NCBI GenBank assembly: GCA_038255145.1 | Contig: JBBSLP010000007.1 | Location: forward strand, 1 to 64,000 | Direction: 5' to 3' | DNA length: 64,000 bases | Origin: WHTX01 sp038255145 | GTDB lineage: Bacteria; Actinomycetota; Acidimicrobiia; Acidimicrobiales; CAIXPF01 | Shown here: positions 17,935 through 25,505 of the stretch, one piece after another | Position numbering within the stretch: the stretch's first letter is position 1 | How the letters are laid out: each line of letters starts with the position of its first letter | Translations under genes and position numbers: made by a program | The notes under the pieces: model-generated | What the model was told of the DNA's origin: nothing | The model's database searches: none | What the model saw: only the letters and a program-made list of their open reading frames with translations

Positions 17935-20326
17935 TCACGGCGCGCCGAGGGACCGGGGGAGGGGAAGCGCGGCGCGCAGGGTGGTGCCCCTCCCCGTCGC
18001 GCTGGTGATGATCAGGGTGCCGTCAGCGGCTTCCACACGATCGGACAGCCCGATCAACCCGCTGCCGTTCGCAGGATCAGCGCCTCCTCGGCCATCGTCG
18101 CCGACCTCGACGGACAGCACGTCGCCGTCGAGGTGGATCCTCACCCGGGCCTGCGTGGCGCCCGCGTGCTTGACCACGTTGGTCAACGCTTCGGCGATGA
18201 CGAAGTACGCCGTCGTCTCGGTCTCCGCCGGCAACCGCGACACGTCGAGGTCAAGGTGCACGGGGATGGTCATGTCGTCGATCAACGACGCCAGGCCGGT
18301 TCGCAGCCCGCCTTGGCTGAGTGACGCCGGGAGGATGCCGTGCACGAGGTCGTGCAGCTCGGTGTTGGCGCGTTCGGCATGGTAGAGCGCCTCGTTGATC
18401 AGTTCCCGCACCGACCGGCCGCCATCGACGGTGTCGCGGGCGACCTTCAGGGTGATGATCGTCTGGACGAGCCGTTGCTGGGCTCCGTCGTGCAGGTCAC
18501 GCTGCAGGCGCCGGCGCGTTTCGTCAGCGGTGGCCACGACCCGAGCCCGGGAGGCGGTGAGCTGCGCCCTGTTCTCGGCGTTGGCGATCGCCGCGGCGGC
18601 GAGGTCGGCGAACTGCCCCAGGTGTCGGCCAGCGATGTGCCGGCGAAGCTGTCGACCCGCACCGGGCGACCGGTCCGCAGCACGTCTCCGGTGGCGGTCC
18701 CGGCGCCGGCCGGCATCCGCATGCCCGCCGGAACGGGGCTGTTGCACGCGGCGACGCTGGTGGCCATGCCGTCGGGGTCGAAGCACAGCAGCACCGCGGC
18801 CAGGTCTCCGAGCAGCTTGGAGGCCTCGGCCGCGACGGTGGCGAACACCTCGGCGAGGGCGGCGCCGCGGGCCACGAGCTCGGCGACACGGCGCAGGGCG
18901 GCCTGCCCGTCGGCCAGGGAGCGGCGTTCCCGGCGGGCTTCGGTGGCCGAGATCGCCGCGCCGGTGAGGTCAGCGAACCTGGTGAGGTGCTCTACGACCG
19001 CGGCGGACAGCGCCCGCTGGCGACTGAGGACCACGAGTGACCCCCAGACCGCGCCCTGGACCATGATGGGTACGGCGGCGCTCGCCGAATACCCCGACCG
19101 GTGCGCCATCTGGGGCCAGTGGCCCGACATCTTGCCCAGGTCCTCGATCCGGGACGCCCTGCCGGTTCGCCAGACGCGGTGGATGGCGCCGTCACCGCTG
19201 CCCGCGGCGCGCATCCCGATCGCCATCGGTTCGGGCGCACCGCTGAGGGCCACGATCGCGGTCGAGCCGTCGGACTCGTAGCGCACGACGGTGGCGAAGT
19301 CGACGCTGGCCAGCACCGAGGCCCGGAAGGCGACGGCTTCGAGGAGCTCGCCTGCGGGCGCGTCGCGAGCGGCCAGCTCGGCGACCTGGCGCCAGGCGGC
19401 CTGCTGGTCGGCCAGTGACTGGATCCGGGCGCGGGCGCGGTTGTTGGCCGACCCGGCGGCGACGAGCTCTGCGAACTGTTGCAAGCGCTGCTCGGTGCCC
19501 GTGGGCAGTCGCCGACCCTCGGCCTCGACGGTGAGCATCCCCCACAGCTGGTCCTCGACGGTGATGGGGACACCGACGCCCGAACGCGCACTGCGGTCCT
19601 CACGACCGTCGGGGCCATAGAGCGTCGCTCCGTGGTCATCGGCCCGAGCGGCTCGCCCGTACGCAGGATCTCCGCCGCCAGGCCTTCGGCGCTCGCCGGG
19701 ACCGCGACGATGCTCCCGGCGCGCGGCGCGCCCTCGTGGGTGGAGATGACGGTGCCGGCCCCATCGCCGTGCAGCCGGGCGAGGATCGTGGCGCCGCCCG
19801 TGAGGGCCGCCGCCTCCATGGCGACCGCGCTGAAGAGGTCGGGCTCGGCCGTGCCCTGGGCCACGAGCTCGGCGACCCGTCGCAGCGCGGCCTGCTCCTC
19901 GGCGAGCTGGCGCCGGGCGTCCCTGGCGTCCGCACTCGAGATGACGAGGGCAGCCAGCTCGGCGAAGTCGGCCAACTGGTGCTCGAGACCCGGTGCCACG
20001 GTGCCCGACCGCACCATGCCGGCGAGGACGCCCCACAGCCGTCCTTCGACGGGGATCGGCGCCGCACCGCCCGCGGTCACACCGAGCCCGTGCATGCGGG
20101 CGACCTCGACGCCCGGCACGTCGGCGTAGGCGTCGACACGGACAGGGCGGCCCGACCGCAGGTCCCGCAGCACCAGGCCATCGGGGATGTCAGGGGCCCG
20201 GTCGCCCACGGCGAGCCCCGGGGGACCGTTGTGCACGGCGACGACGGCGTTCAGCACGGCCGTTCGCTCGACGCCCCGGGCGACGAGCTCGGCCACCCGC
20301 CGCAGTGCGGCCTGGTCGTCAGCCAC
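17935..20326 (-). pseudogene. Four-GAF sensor histidine kinase, frameshifted and internally deleted
   Basis: Three overlapping frames rebuild one kinase. Four tandem GAF modules each open with a linker like QAALRRVAELVARG; a HisKA_3 dimerisation box (RRRLQRDLHDGAQQRLVQ, phospho-acceptor His) and a HATPase_c domain (AEALTNVVKHAG, GDDGRGG, GSGLIGLSDRV) follow. This is a NarL-partner type cytoplasmic kinase. One frame change lies near 19641-19644 and a second near 18616-18619; each is repaired by adding one G to a G run (coding strand). At the second point about 45-50 residues of the fourth GAF are also missing, because LADTWG runs straight into QFADLAAAAIANAEN. It is non-functional unless the indels are sequencing errors, and the deletion argues against that. 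Confidence 0.8.
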
Positions 20327-20338
20327 GACGGGGCACGG

Positions 20339-20473
20339 TCACCGGCTTCGCCCGGTGCCGTGCAGGTAGGTCAACACGGCGTGGACACGACGGTGCTCGC
20401 TGCTCGCGGCACGGATGCCCAGCTTGCGGAAGATGGCGGTCACATGCTTCTCGACCGCCTTCGACACGTTCGC
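20339..20473 (-). pseudogene. C-terminal stump of a LuxR-family response regulator
   Basis: Reading leftward from about 20473, the frame gives VSKAVEKHVTAIFRKLGI, then EHRRVHAVLTYLHGTGRSR and a stop. This is the last part of a NarL/LuxR helix-turn-helix output domain. The receiver domain and first half of the HTH are absent, and a stop codon lies just upstream in frame. It sits 13 bases before the GTG of the multi-GAF kinase on the same strand, so it is plausibly that kinase's former partner regulator. Confidence 0.7.
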
Positions 20474-20560
20474 CGTCGCCGGTCACGACCGTGGCGGGCG
20501 TGTGGCGTACCGGATGGCGCTCGACCACCCCGACCTCGTCCAGCACCTCGCCCCGGCCCT
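20468..20560 (+). pseudogene. Alpha/beta hydrolase fragment (dehalogenase-like nucleophile elbow)
   Basis: The plus strand encodes FAVAGHDRGGRVAYRMALDHPDLV, the nucleophile-elbow region of haloalkane/haloacetate dehalogenase-type hydrolases (GHDRGG). Nothing before or after matches a complete enzyme. The fragment abuts the LuxR stump in the opposite direction, so one deletion appears to have removed the 5' halves of two divergent genes. Confidence 0.6.
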
Positions 20561-20665
20561 TGGCGACCTGCGTCGATGGGCCGGCTCCTGTCCACCAGGG
20601 CGCCGCCACCGACACCAGCGACTGACCGCACCCGAAGACCGATGCGCGAACCAGAGGAGCCCACC

Positions 20666-21401
20666 TTGTCCACCACCGACCCGTCCGCGGCGCGCCCGAC
20701 GATCGTGCTCGTGCACGGAGCGTTCGCCGAGTCGTCCAGCTGGAACACCGTCATCACCCCCCTCCTCGAAGCGGGCTACAAGGCGCTCGCAGTGGCCAAC
20801 CCGTTGCGCGGGGTCAAGAGCGACGCCGCGTACGTGGCCAGTGTCCTCGAGGCGACCGACGGTGACATCGTCCTCGTCGGCCACTCCTACGGGGGGACGG
20901 TCATCACCAAGCAGCGACCGGCAACGACCGTGTCATCGCGCTGGTCTACGTCGGCGGCTTCGCCCCTGACTCCGGCGAGACCGCGGCAGCCCTGGCGGGT
21001 CGCTACGAGGGCGGCACACTCGGGGAGACCCTCGTCGCGTTCAAGCTCCCCGACGGAAACACCGACCGCTACATCAGGCAGGAGCGCTACCACGCCCAGT
21101 TCGCCGCCGACTCTCCGGCGGAGGCGGCGACGGCGATGGCCGTGACCCAGCGCCGATCGTCGAGGCGGCGCTGAACGAGGCGTCGGGGGCGCCGGCGTGG
21201 AAGACCATCCCGTCGTGGTTCCTGTTCGGGTCCGAGGACAAGAACATCCCCGCCGCCGTCCATCGCTTCATGGCCGAACGCGCCGGTTCACAGCGGACGG
21301 TCGAGATCGCCGGAGGATCCCACACCGTGGTCGTCCCCGAGGCGAAGGCCGTCGTCGACATCATCGACGAGGCGGCCCGGGCGGGGACCCGGTCCCGCTG
21401 A
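20666..21401 (+). pseudogene. Alpha/beta hydrolase broken by two frameshifts
   Basis: From the TTG at 20666 (GAGGAG six bases upstream) the frame reads PTIVLVHGAFAESSSWN...VLVGHSYGGTVITK. Near 20911 it must shift to NAATGNDRVIALVYVGGFAPDSGE..., and near 21153 again to IVEAALNEASGAP...WFLFGSEDKNIP...AGGSHTVVVPEA. Both shifts are repaired by restoring one lost base. The rebuilt protein (about 245 residues) is an ordinary esterase-like hydrolase with Ser (GHSYGG), Asp and His (GSHTV) in place. It is a recent pseudogene or carries assembly errors. Confidence 0.78.
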
Positions 21402-21417
21402 CGGTGCCGGCCCGGCC

Positions 21418-22119
21418 TCAGGGCCGGGTGCGGCCGAGCCGGTTGACGACCGTGGTGACCAGCACGAACGAGGCCCGGCGCTCGGTGTGGCCGCTGCGGC
21501 GGTCGAGGTAGGCCTCGATGGCCGGTGCGGCGGCGGCGACGTCGTCGAGCGAGTCGAACCACAGCTCGGTCACGGCGTCGTAGCCGAAGCCGCGGGGGGC
21601 GCCGCCGACGGCGACGTTGCGCACCCAGCGGCGCACGCCGGCCTCGAGCAGGGCATCGTCCCCGGGCCCGCGCTCGGTGGCCTGCAGGTGGTCGATGGGG
21701 TCGACCCCGGCGCGGCGACGGGCGTACTCGAAGACGACCACGTCGGTCTCGGGGCCGTCCACGACCAGCTCGCTGGCCGCGTAGACCGTGACCTCCTCGA
21801 CAGCCCGCTCGAAGGCCCGCAGCTCGTCGGCGAAGGCCACGTCGTTGCGGGTGAGCACCTCGTACGCGCTGGGGATGGACACGACGCTGCGCAGGGCGAG
21901 CAGGCCGACACCGTCGTGTTCGTCGGAAGCGCCGGGCAACAGGTCGGTGGGGTCGACGGTGAGGCAGTAGCGCAGGCCGGCGATGGGCTGGGGGCCGTCG
22001 GCCACCACCTTGCCCACCTGGCTGTGGATCAACCACCGCTCGCGGAACTGCTCACGCGTCAGCCGCGGGTGTCGGTTGGCCAGGTAGATCGCCTTCGCCG
22101 GGTGCTCCACGATGCTCAT
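21418..22119 (-). CDS. EthD-like dimeric alpha/beta-barrel protein
   Basis: This 233-residue protein starts at MSIVEHPAKAIYLANRHP. The segment NRHPRLTREQFRERWLIHS resembles EthD-family 'P.lsreeF..hW...H', and a second half (DVVVFEYARRRAGVDPIDHLQ...VTELWFDSLDDVAAA) looks like a repeat of the ferredoxin-like fold. Such proteins act as small-molecule binding or degradation accessory proteins. The ATG is preceded by GAGGGGAG. The substrate is unknown and the family call is moderate. Confidence 0.6.
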   Translation of the reverse strand: MSIVEHPAKAIYLANRHPRLTREQFRERWLIHSQVGKVVADGPQPIAGLRYCLTVDPTDLLPGASDEHDGVGLLALRSVVSIPSAYEVLTRNDVAFADELRAFERAVEEVTVYAASELVVDGPETDVVVFEYARRRAGVDPIDHLQATERGPGDDALLEAGVRRWVRNVAVGGAPRGFGYDAVTELWFDSLDDVAAAAPAIEAYLDRRSGHTERRASFVLVTTVVNRLGRTRP

Positions 22120-22331
22120 GCCCCAACTCCCCTCATCGTCAACTCGTGCGCTGCGGTACGGCCGTGTTCCTAACACGACCGGCCCCACCGGCGGCCCGGG
22201 CCCCCGATCCCACCTCGCTCGGGCCCCCGGACATCGTCGCCGGCTGCACGAGCGTCGGGCTCGACCGCGACGGGACATGGCACCGCCGCAGGGACCCGCC
22301 CGGACGGGGCGCCGGCCGTCCTCTGCTGCTG

Positions 22332-22404
22332 CACCCCCAACGGGATTCGAACCCGTGTTACCGCCTTGAAAGGGCGGCGTCCTGGGCCACTGGACGATGG
22401 GGGC
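22332..22404 (-). tRNA. tRNA-Glu (anticodon TTC)
   Basis: The minus strand folds with acceptor GCCCCCA/TGGGGGT (a G-U first pair), anticodon stem CCGCC/GGCGG around CTTTCAA (anticodon TTC) and T-arm ACGGGTTCGAATCCCGT. G73 is as expected for tRNA-Glu. CCA is not encoded. Confidence 0.93.
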
Positions 22405-22484
22405 CCGCGCCAGGGGCGCTGGGACAGACTATGTCACGGGCGTCGATGACCGGAGACGTCACCGCGGATCGGGCGACGCCCGGC

Positions 22485-22967
22485 TCAGGGGTCCTCGGCG
22501 GTGACGAAGGCGTCGAGCAGGGCCGACAGGTACTCGTAGGCCGCCCAGCCGTTGGCCCAGGTGGCGGCATCGGGCCCGTCACCCTCGGGGATGTCGGGGA
22601 ACTCGTCCTCGCTCACCCCCAGCTGGGTCCCCAGGACCAGGCGCAGCTGGTTGATGCCGTGCATCCACGCCTTCACCTCGTCCTCTTCCAGGGTGCGGGC
22701 GTCGATGGTGCGCTCGATGATCTCGAGCACCTCGAGGCGGCGGTCGCCGAGCTCGCTGCGGGCCAGGATCTGGTACTCGGCCTCGCGGTCGGCGTCGTCG
22801 GTGTACGCGGTGGGGAAGAGCCGGGCCAGGCTGGGATCGTCGGTGCCCAGCATGAGGCGCAGCTCGCGGCACAGCTGGGCCAGCACCTGGCGGGCGGGAT
22901 CGGGGATGTTGAGCTCGATCTGGCCCCGTCGGTTGCGCCGCACGGGGCGCGATCTGCCGAACGCCAC
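22485..22967 (-). CDS. DUF2017 family protein
   Basis: This 160-residue protein matches the actinobacterial DUF2017 family by context and shape: an N-terminal basic strand, then all-helical segments with ARQVLAQLCRELRLML, DPSLARLFPTAY and EYQILARSELGDRRLEVLEII, and a C-terminal WMHGINQLRLVLGTQLGVSED. Genes of this family usually sit beside clpS, as here, seven bases downstream. A role linked to Clp proteolysis is often assumed from that linkage but is not established. Confidence 0.85.
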   Translation of the reverse strand: MAFGRSRPVRRNRRGQIELNIPDPARQVLAQLCRELRLMLGTDDPSLARLFPTAYTDDADREAEYQILARSELGDRRLEVLEIIERTIDARTLEEDEVKAWMHGINQLRLVLGTQLGVSEDEFPDIPEGDGPDAATWANGWAAYEYLSALLDAFVTAEDP

Positions 22968-22974
22968 CCCCGGC

Positions 22975-23274
22975 CTACTTGTCCTGCTGCATGGTCGCCC
23001 ACAGCCCGTACTCGTGGAGGTGGAACACGTCGATCTCGGCCTTCTCGCGGGGCCCGGTGGAGACGACGGCCCGTCCCTTGAGGTGGACGTCGAGCATCAG
23101 CTCGTGGGCCTTCTCCTTGCTGTAGCCGAACAGCTTCTGGAAGACCCAGGTCACGTAGGACATGAGGTTGATGGGGTCGTTCCACACCAGCACGATCCAC
23201 GGCACGTCGGGCGACGTCACCGTGTCGGTGGTGGGCTCCTCGACCTCTACCGGGGCGGGTGCTATCGATGCCAT
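22975..23274 (-). CDS. clpS: ClpS, adaptor for the N-degron pathway
   Basis: This 99-residue adaptor delivers N-degron substrates to the ClpA/ClpC-ClpP protease. It has the core WIVLVWNDPINLMSYVTWVFQKLFGYS, the helix EKAHELMLDVHLKGRAVV and a C-terminal FHLHEYGLWATMQQD. The binding-pocket Asn-Asp and His positions are kept. It starts upstream of the DUF2017 gene on the same message; AGGGGAAC precedes the ATG. Confidence 0.95.
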   Translation of the reverse strand: MASIAPAPVEVEEPTTDTVTSPDVPWIVLVWNDPINLMSYVTWVFQKLFGYSKEKAHELMLDVHLKGRAVVSTGPREKAEIDVFHLHEYGLWATMQQDK

Positions 23275-23302
23275 CGGCAGTTCCCCTCGACGGCCGGGCA
23301 GG

Positions 23303-24253
23303 TCACCCTCCCGAGAGTACCGGCACCGCAGCCGGCCCTGGCTCCCTTGCCGTCACCGGCACCCCCCGGGGGGCATCCACCACGTCGAGCAGCAGTTGCA
23401 GGGCCAGGGCCCAACCCACGGTGGCGCCGAGGACGTGCACGGCCACCAGGGCAGGGGGAACGCCGGTGAAGTACTGGACGTAGCCCACCGTGCCCTGGCC
23501 CACGAGGAGCACGAAGAGCCACCGGGCCCGTCGGGCGGCGATGGCCGGACCACGACGGGCGAAGCTGAGCACGGCCACGAGCACGGCGGCGATCAGCAGC
23601 CAGACGGCGCCGGAGTGGATGCGGGTGACGTCCTCGAGGGGGAGGGGGAAGCGGGCGGCGTGATCGTCTCCGCCGTGGGGGCCCGAACCGGTGACGACGG
23701 CCCCCGTGGCCAGGACCACGCCGGCCAGCGCGGCCACCGCCGCAGCGAGCCGGGTGGCGCCCGGCGAGCGGGGCCCGACCGCGCCGCGCCGGGGGGGCAG
23801 AGGTTCAGGCAGCCCGGCCCGGTGGTGTAGCCACACGGCGTCGGCCACGAGGAGCATGGACAGCAGGAAGTGCCCGCTGGTGAAGCGGGGGTCGAGGTCG
23901 GCCTTGACCAGCAGGCCGCCGAGCACGATCTGGCCGATGACCCCCGCCACCAGGCCCAGGGCCAGCCACACCAGGTCGCGGCGGCGGGGGGCCCGCACCA
24001 GGGCGCCGAGCACCGCTGCGGCCACCGCGGCGGACACCACCCCTGTCACCAGGCGGTTGCCGAACTCGACCCAGGGGCTGAAGGACCACGCAGGGACGAA
24101 GCGGTCCTGCTCGCAGGCGGGCCAGTCGCTGCACCCCAGGCCCGAGCCGGTGAGCCGCACGCCTGCGCCCGTCACCACGATGGCCACCAGCAGCACCAGG
24201 GCCAGAGCGGTCAGGCGCCGGTAGGCGACGGGGGAGAGCGAGGGCCGGCGCAC
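23303..24253 (-). CDS. ctaA: Haem A synthase
   Basis: This 316-residue COX15/CtaA protein oxidises haem O to haem A for the oxidase encoded nearby. It has about eight membrane helices, the ectodomain Cys pair (GLGCSDWPACEQDRF), the haem-liganding His in VEFGNRLVT/TSGHFLLSM/TRIHSG/AVHVLGATVGW contexts, and the typical first helix RRLTALALVLLVAIVVTGAGVRLTGSGLGC. The GTG at 24253 follows a TACAGT box by seven bases; an ATG at 24295 would add 14 basic residues. ctaB is transcribed divergently. Confidence 0.94.
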   Translation of the reverse strand: MRRPSLSPVAYRRLTALALVLLVAIVVTGAGVRLTGSGLGCSDWPACEQDRFVPAWSFSPWVEFGNRLVTGVVSAAVAAAVLGALVRAPRRRDLVWLALGLVAGVIGQIVLGGLLVKADLDPRFTSGHFLLSMLLVADAVWLHHRAGLPEPLPPRRGAVGPRSPGATRLAAAVAALAGVVLATGAVVTGSGPHGGDDHAARFPLPLEDVTRIHSGAVWLLIAAVLVAVLSFARRGPAIAARRARWLFVLLVGQGTVGYVQYFTGVPPALVAVHVLGATVGWALALQLLLDVVDAPRGVPVTAREPGPAAVPVLSGG

Positions 24254-24260
24254 CCGGCCG

Positions 24261-24266
24261 ACTGTA
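24261..24266 (-). promoter_or_regulatory. -10 box for ctaA
   Basis: TACAGT on the minus strand with a seven-base spacer to the GTG at 24253. It supports the shorter ctaA start. Confidence 0.5.
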
Positions 24267-24334
24267 GGGGTCGCCCGACCCGGGCGGGAAGGCATCGAGA
24301 ACCCCCTGCTTGGTCGCCGGAGGATGCTTGCCCT

Positions 24335-24340
24335 TAACCT
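24335..24340 (+). promoter_or_regulatory. -10 box for ctaB
   Basis: TAACCT six bases before the GTG at 24347; the closer GTG at 24341 would leave no spacer. Confidence 0.5.
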
Positions 24341-24346
24341 GTGCCC

Positions 24347-25294
24347 GTGTCCGACGCCGCCTCGATCCGTCAGCCCGGCCTGGGGCCTGCGGCTCGGGCC
24401 GACGCACCCCGGATACCGAGGCAACGGTCCAGGTTGTGGGCCTACGTGGCCCTCACCAAGCCGCGGATCATCCAAGAGCTGTTGGTGACCACGGTGCCGA
24501 CCATGATCGTGGCCCACGGGGGCATGCCCTCGCTGTGGCTGATCGTGGCCACCCTGGTCGGCGGCACCATGGCCGCCGGCGGTGCCCACGCCTTCAACAT
24601 GTACGTCGATCGCGACATCGACGGGGTCATGGAGCGCACCCGTCACCGTCCCCTGGTCACCGGAGAGATCAGTCCGGCGGCCGCCTTCCGCTTCGCCCTC
24701 GGGGTCGAGGTCCTGGCCTTCGTCTGGCTGTGGGGCTTCGTCAACCTGCTCAGCGCGGTGCTGGCCGTGGCCGCCTGCCTCTTCTACGTGTTCGTCTACA
24801 CCTTGTGGTTGAAGCGCTCGTCGACCCAGAACATCGTGATCGGCGGGGCGGCGGGCGCGGTGCCCGTGCTCGTCGGCTGGGCCGCGGTGCAGAACTCGCT
24901 GGGCTGGGCCCCGGTGATCCTCTTCGCCATCATCTTCTTCTGGACCCCGCCCCACTTCTGGGCCCTGGCCATCCGCTACCGCGACGACTACGCCGCCGCC
25001 AAGGTGCCCATGCTGCCGGTCATGGCCAGCCTGCGGAACACGGCCGTCAAGATGGTGGCCTACACGCTGGTGCTGCTGGGCCTGACGCTGGCCTTCTGGC
25101 CCGTGGCCCACATGGGCTGGCTGTACGGCGGCTCGGCCATCGTGCTGGGCGTCCTGTTCCTGGGCATGGTCATCGACCTGCTCCGGAGGCCGACCCCGGG
25201 CCGGGCCATGCGGGTCTTCTCGGCCTCCATCACCTACCTCACCCTCCTCTTCTTCGCCATCGCCGCCGACCAGTTGCTGCGCAGCGGGCTGTGA
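24347..25294 (+). CDS. ctaB: Protohaem IX farnesyltransferase (haem O synthase)
   Basis: This 315-residue UbiA-family membrane prenyltransferase adds farnesyl to haem b. It has the first aspartate-rich motif in NMYVDRDIDGVMERTRHRPL, the second conserved loop FWTPPHFWALAIRYRDDY and nine predicted helices. It opens the respiratory block and works with CtaA. The GTG at 24347 is chosen because of the -10 spacing; 24341 is also possible and adds two residues. Confidence 0.95.
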   Translation: MSDAASIRQPGLGPAARADAPRIPRQRSRLWAYVALTKPRIIQELLVTTVPTMIVAHGGMPSLWLIVATLVGGTMAAGGAHAFNMYVDRDIDGVMERTRHRPLVTGEISPAAAFRFALGVEVLAFVWLWGFVNLLSAVLAVAACLFYVFVYTLWLKRSSTQNIVIGGAAGAVPVLVGWAAVQNSLGWAPVILFAIIFFWTPPHFWALAIRYRDDYAAAKVPMLPVMASLRNTAVKMVAYTLVLLGLTLAFWPVAHMGWLYGGSAIVLGVLFLGMVIDLLRRPTPGRAMRVFSASITYLTLLFFAIAADQLLRSGL

Positions 25295-25413
25295 GGACGA
25301 CGAGCCCCTCCCCGACCCGTCCCCCGGGCGGCGGCACCGCCTGCACATCGCGCCGCCACCAGGCAAGTCAACGCAGGTGGGCGGACGTTTCGAACCCCTC
25401 GGGGGGACCTGTG

Positions 25414-25419
25414 TATTGT
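25414..25419 (+). promoter_or_regulatory. Possible -10 box of the oxidase operon
   Basis: TATTGT, preceded by TGTG (extended -10-like), lies about 85 bases before the ATG of the subunit I-like gene. A -35 candidate TTTCGA stands upstream. It is weak evidence but the only AT-rich box in the ctaB-downstream gap. Confidence 0.3.
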
Positions 25420-25505
25420 CCCGTCCAACCCCGACCCATCTCGCGCTCAGCGCCGGGGACGCCTTCCGCCCCGGACCGGTCGACCGCACGAGGTCTGCAT
25501 CGCCC

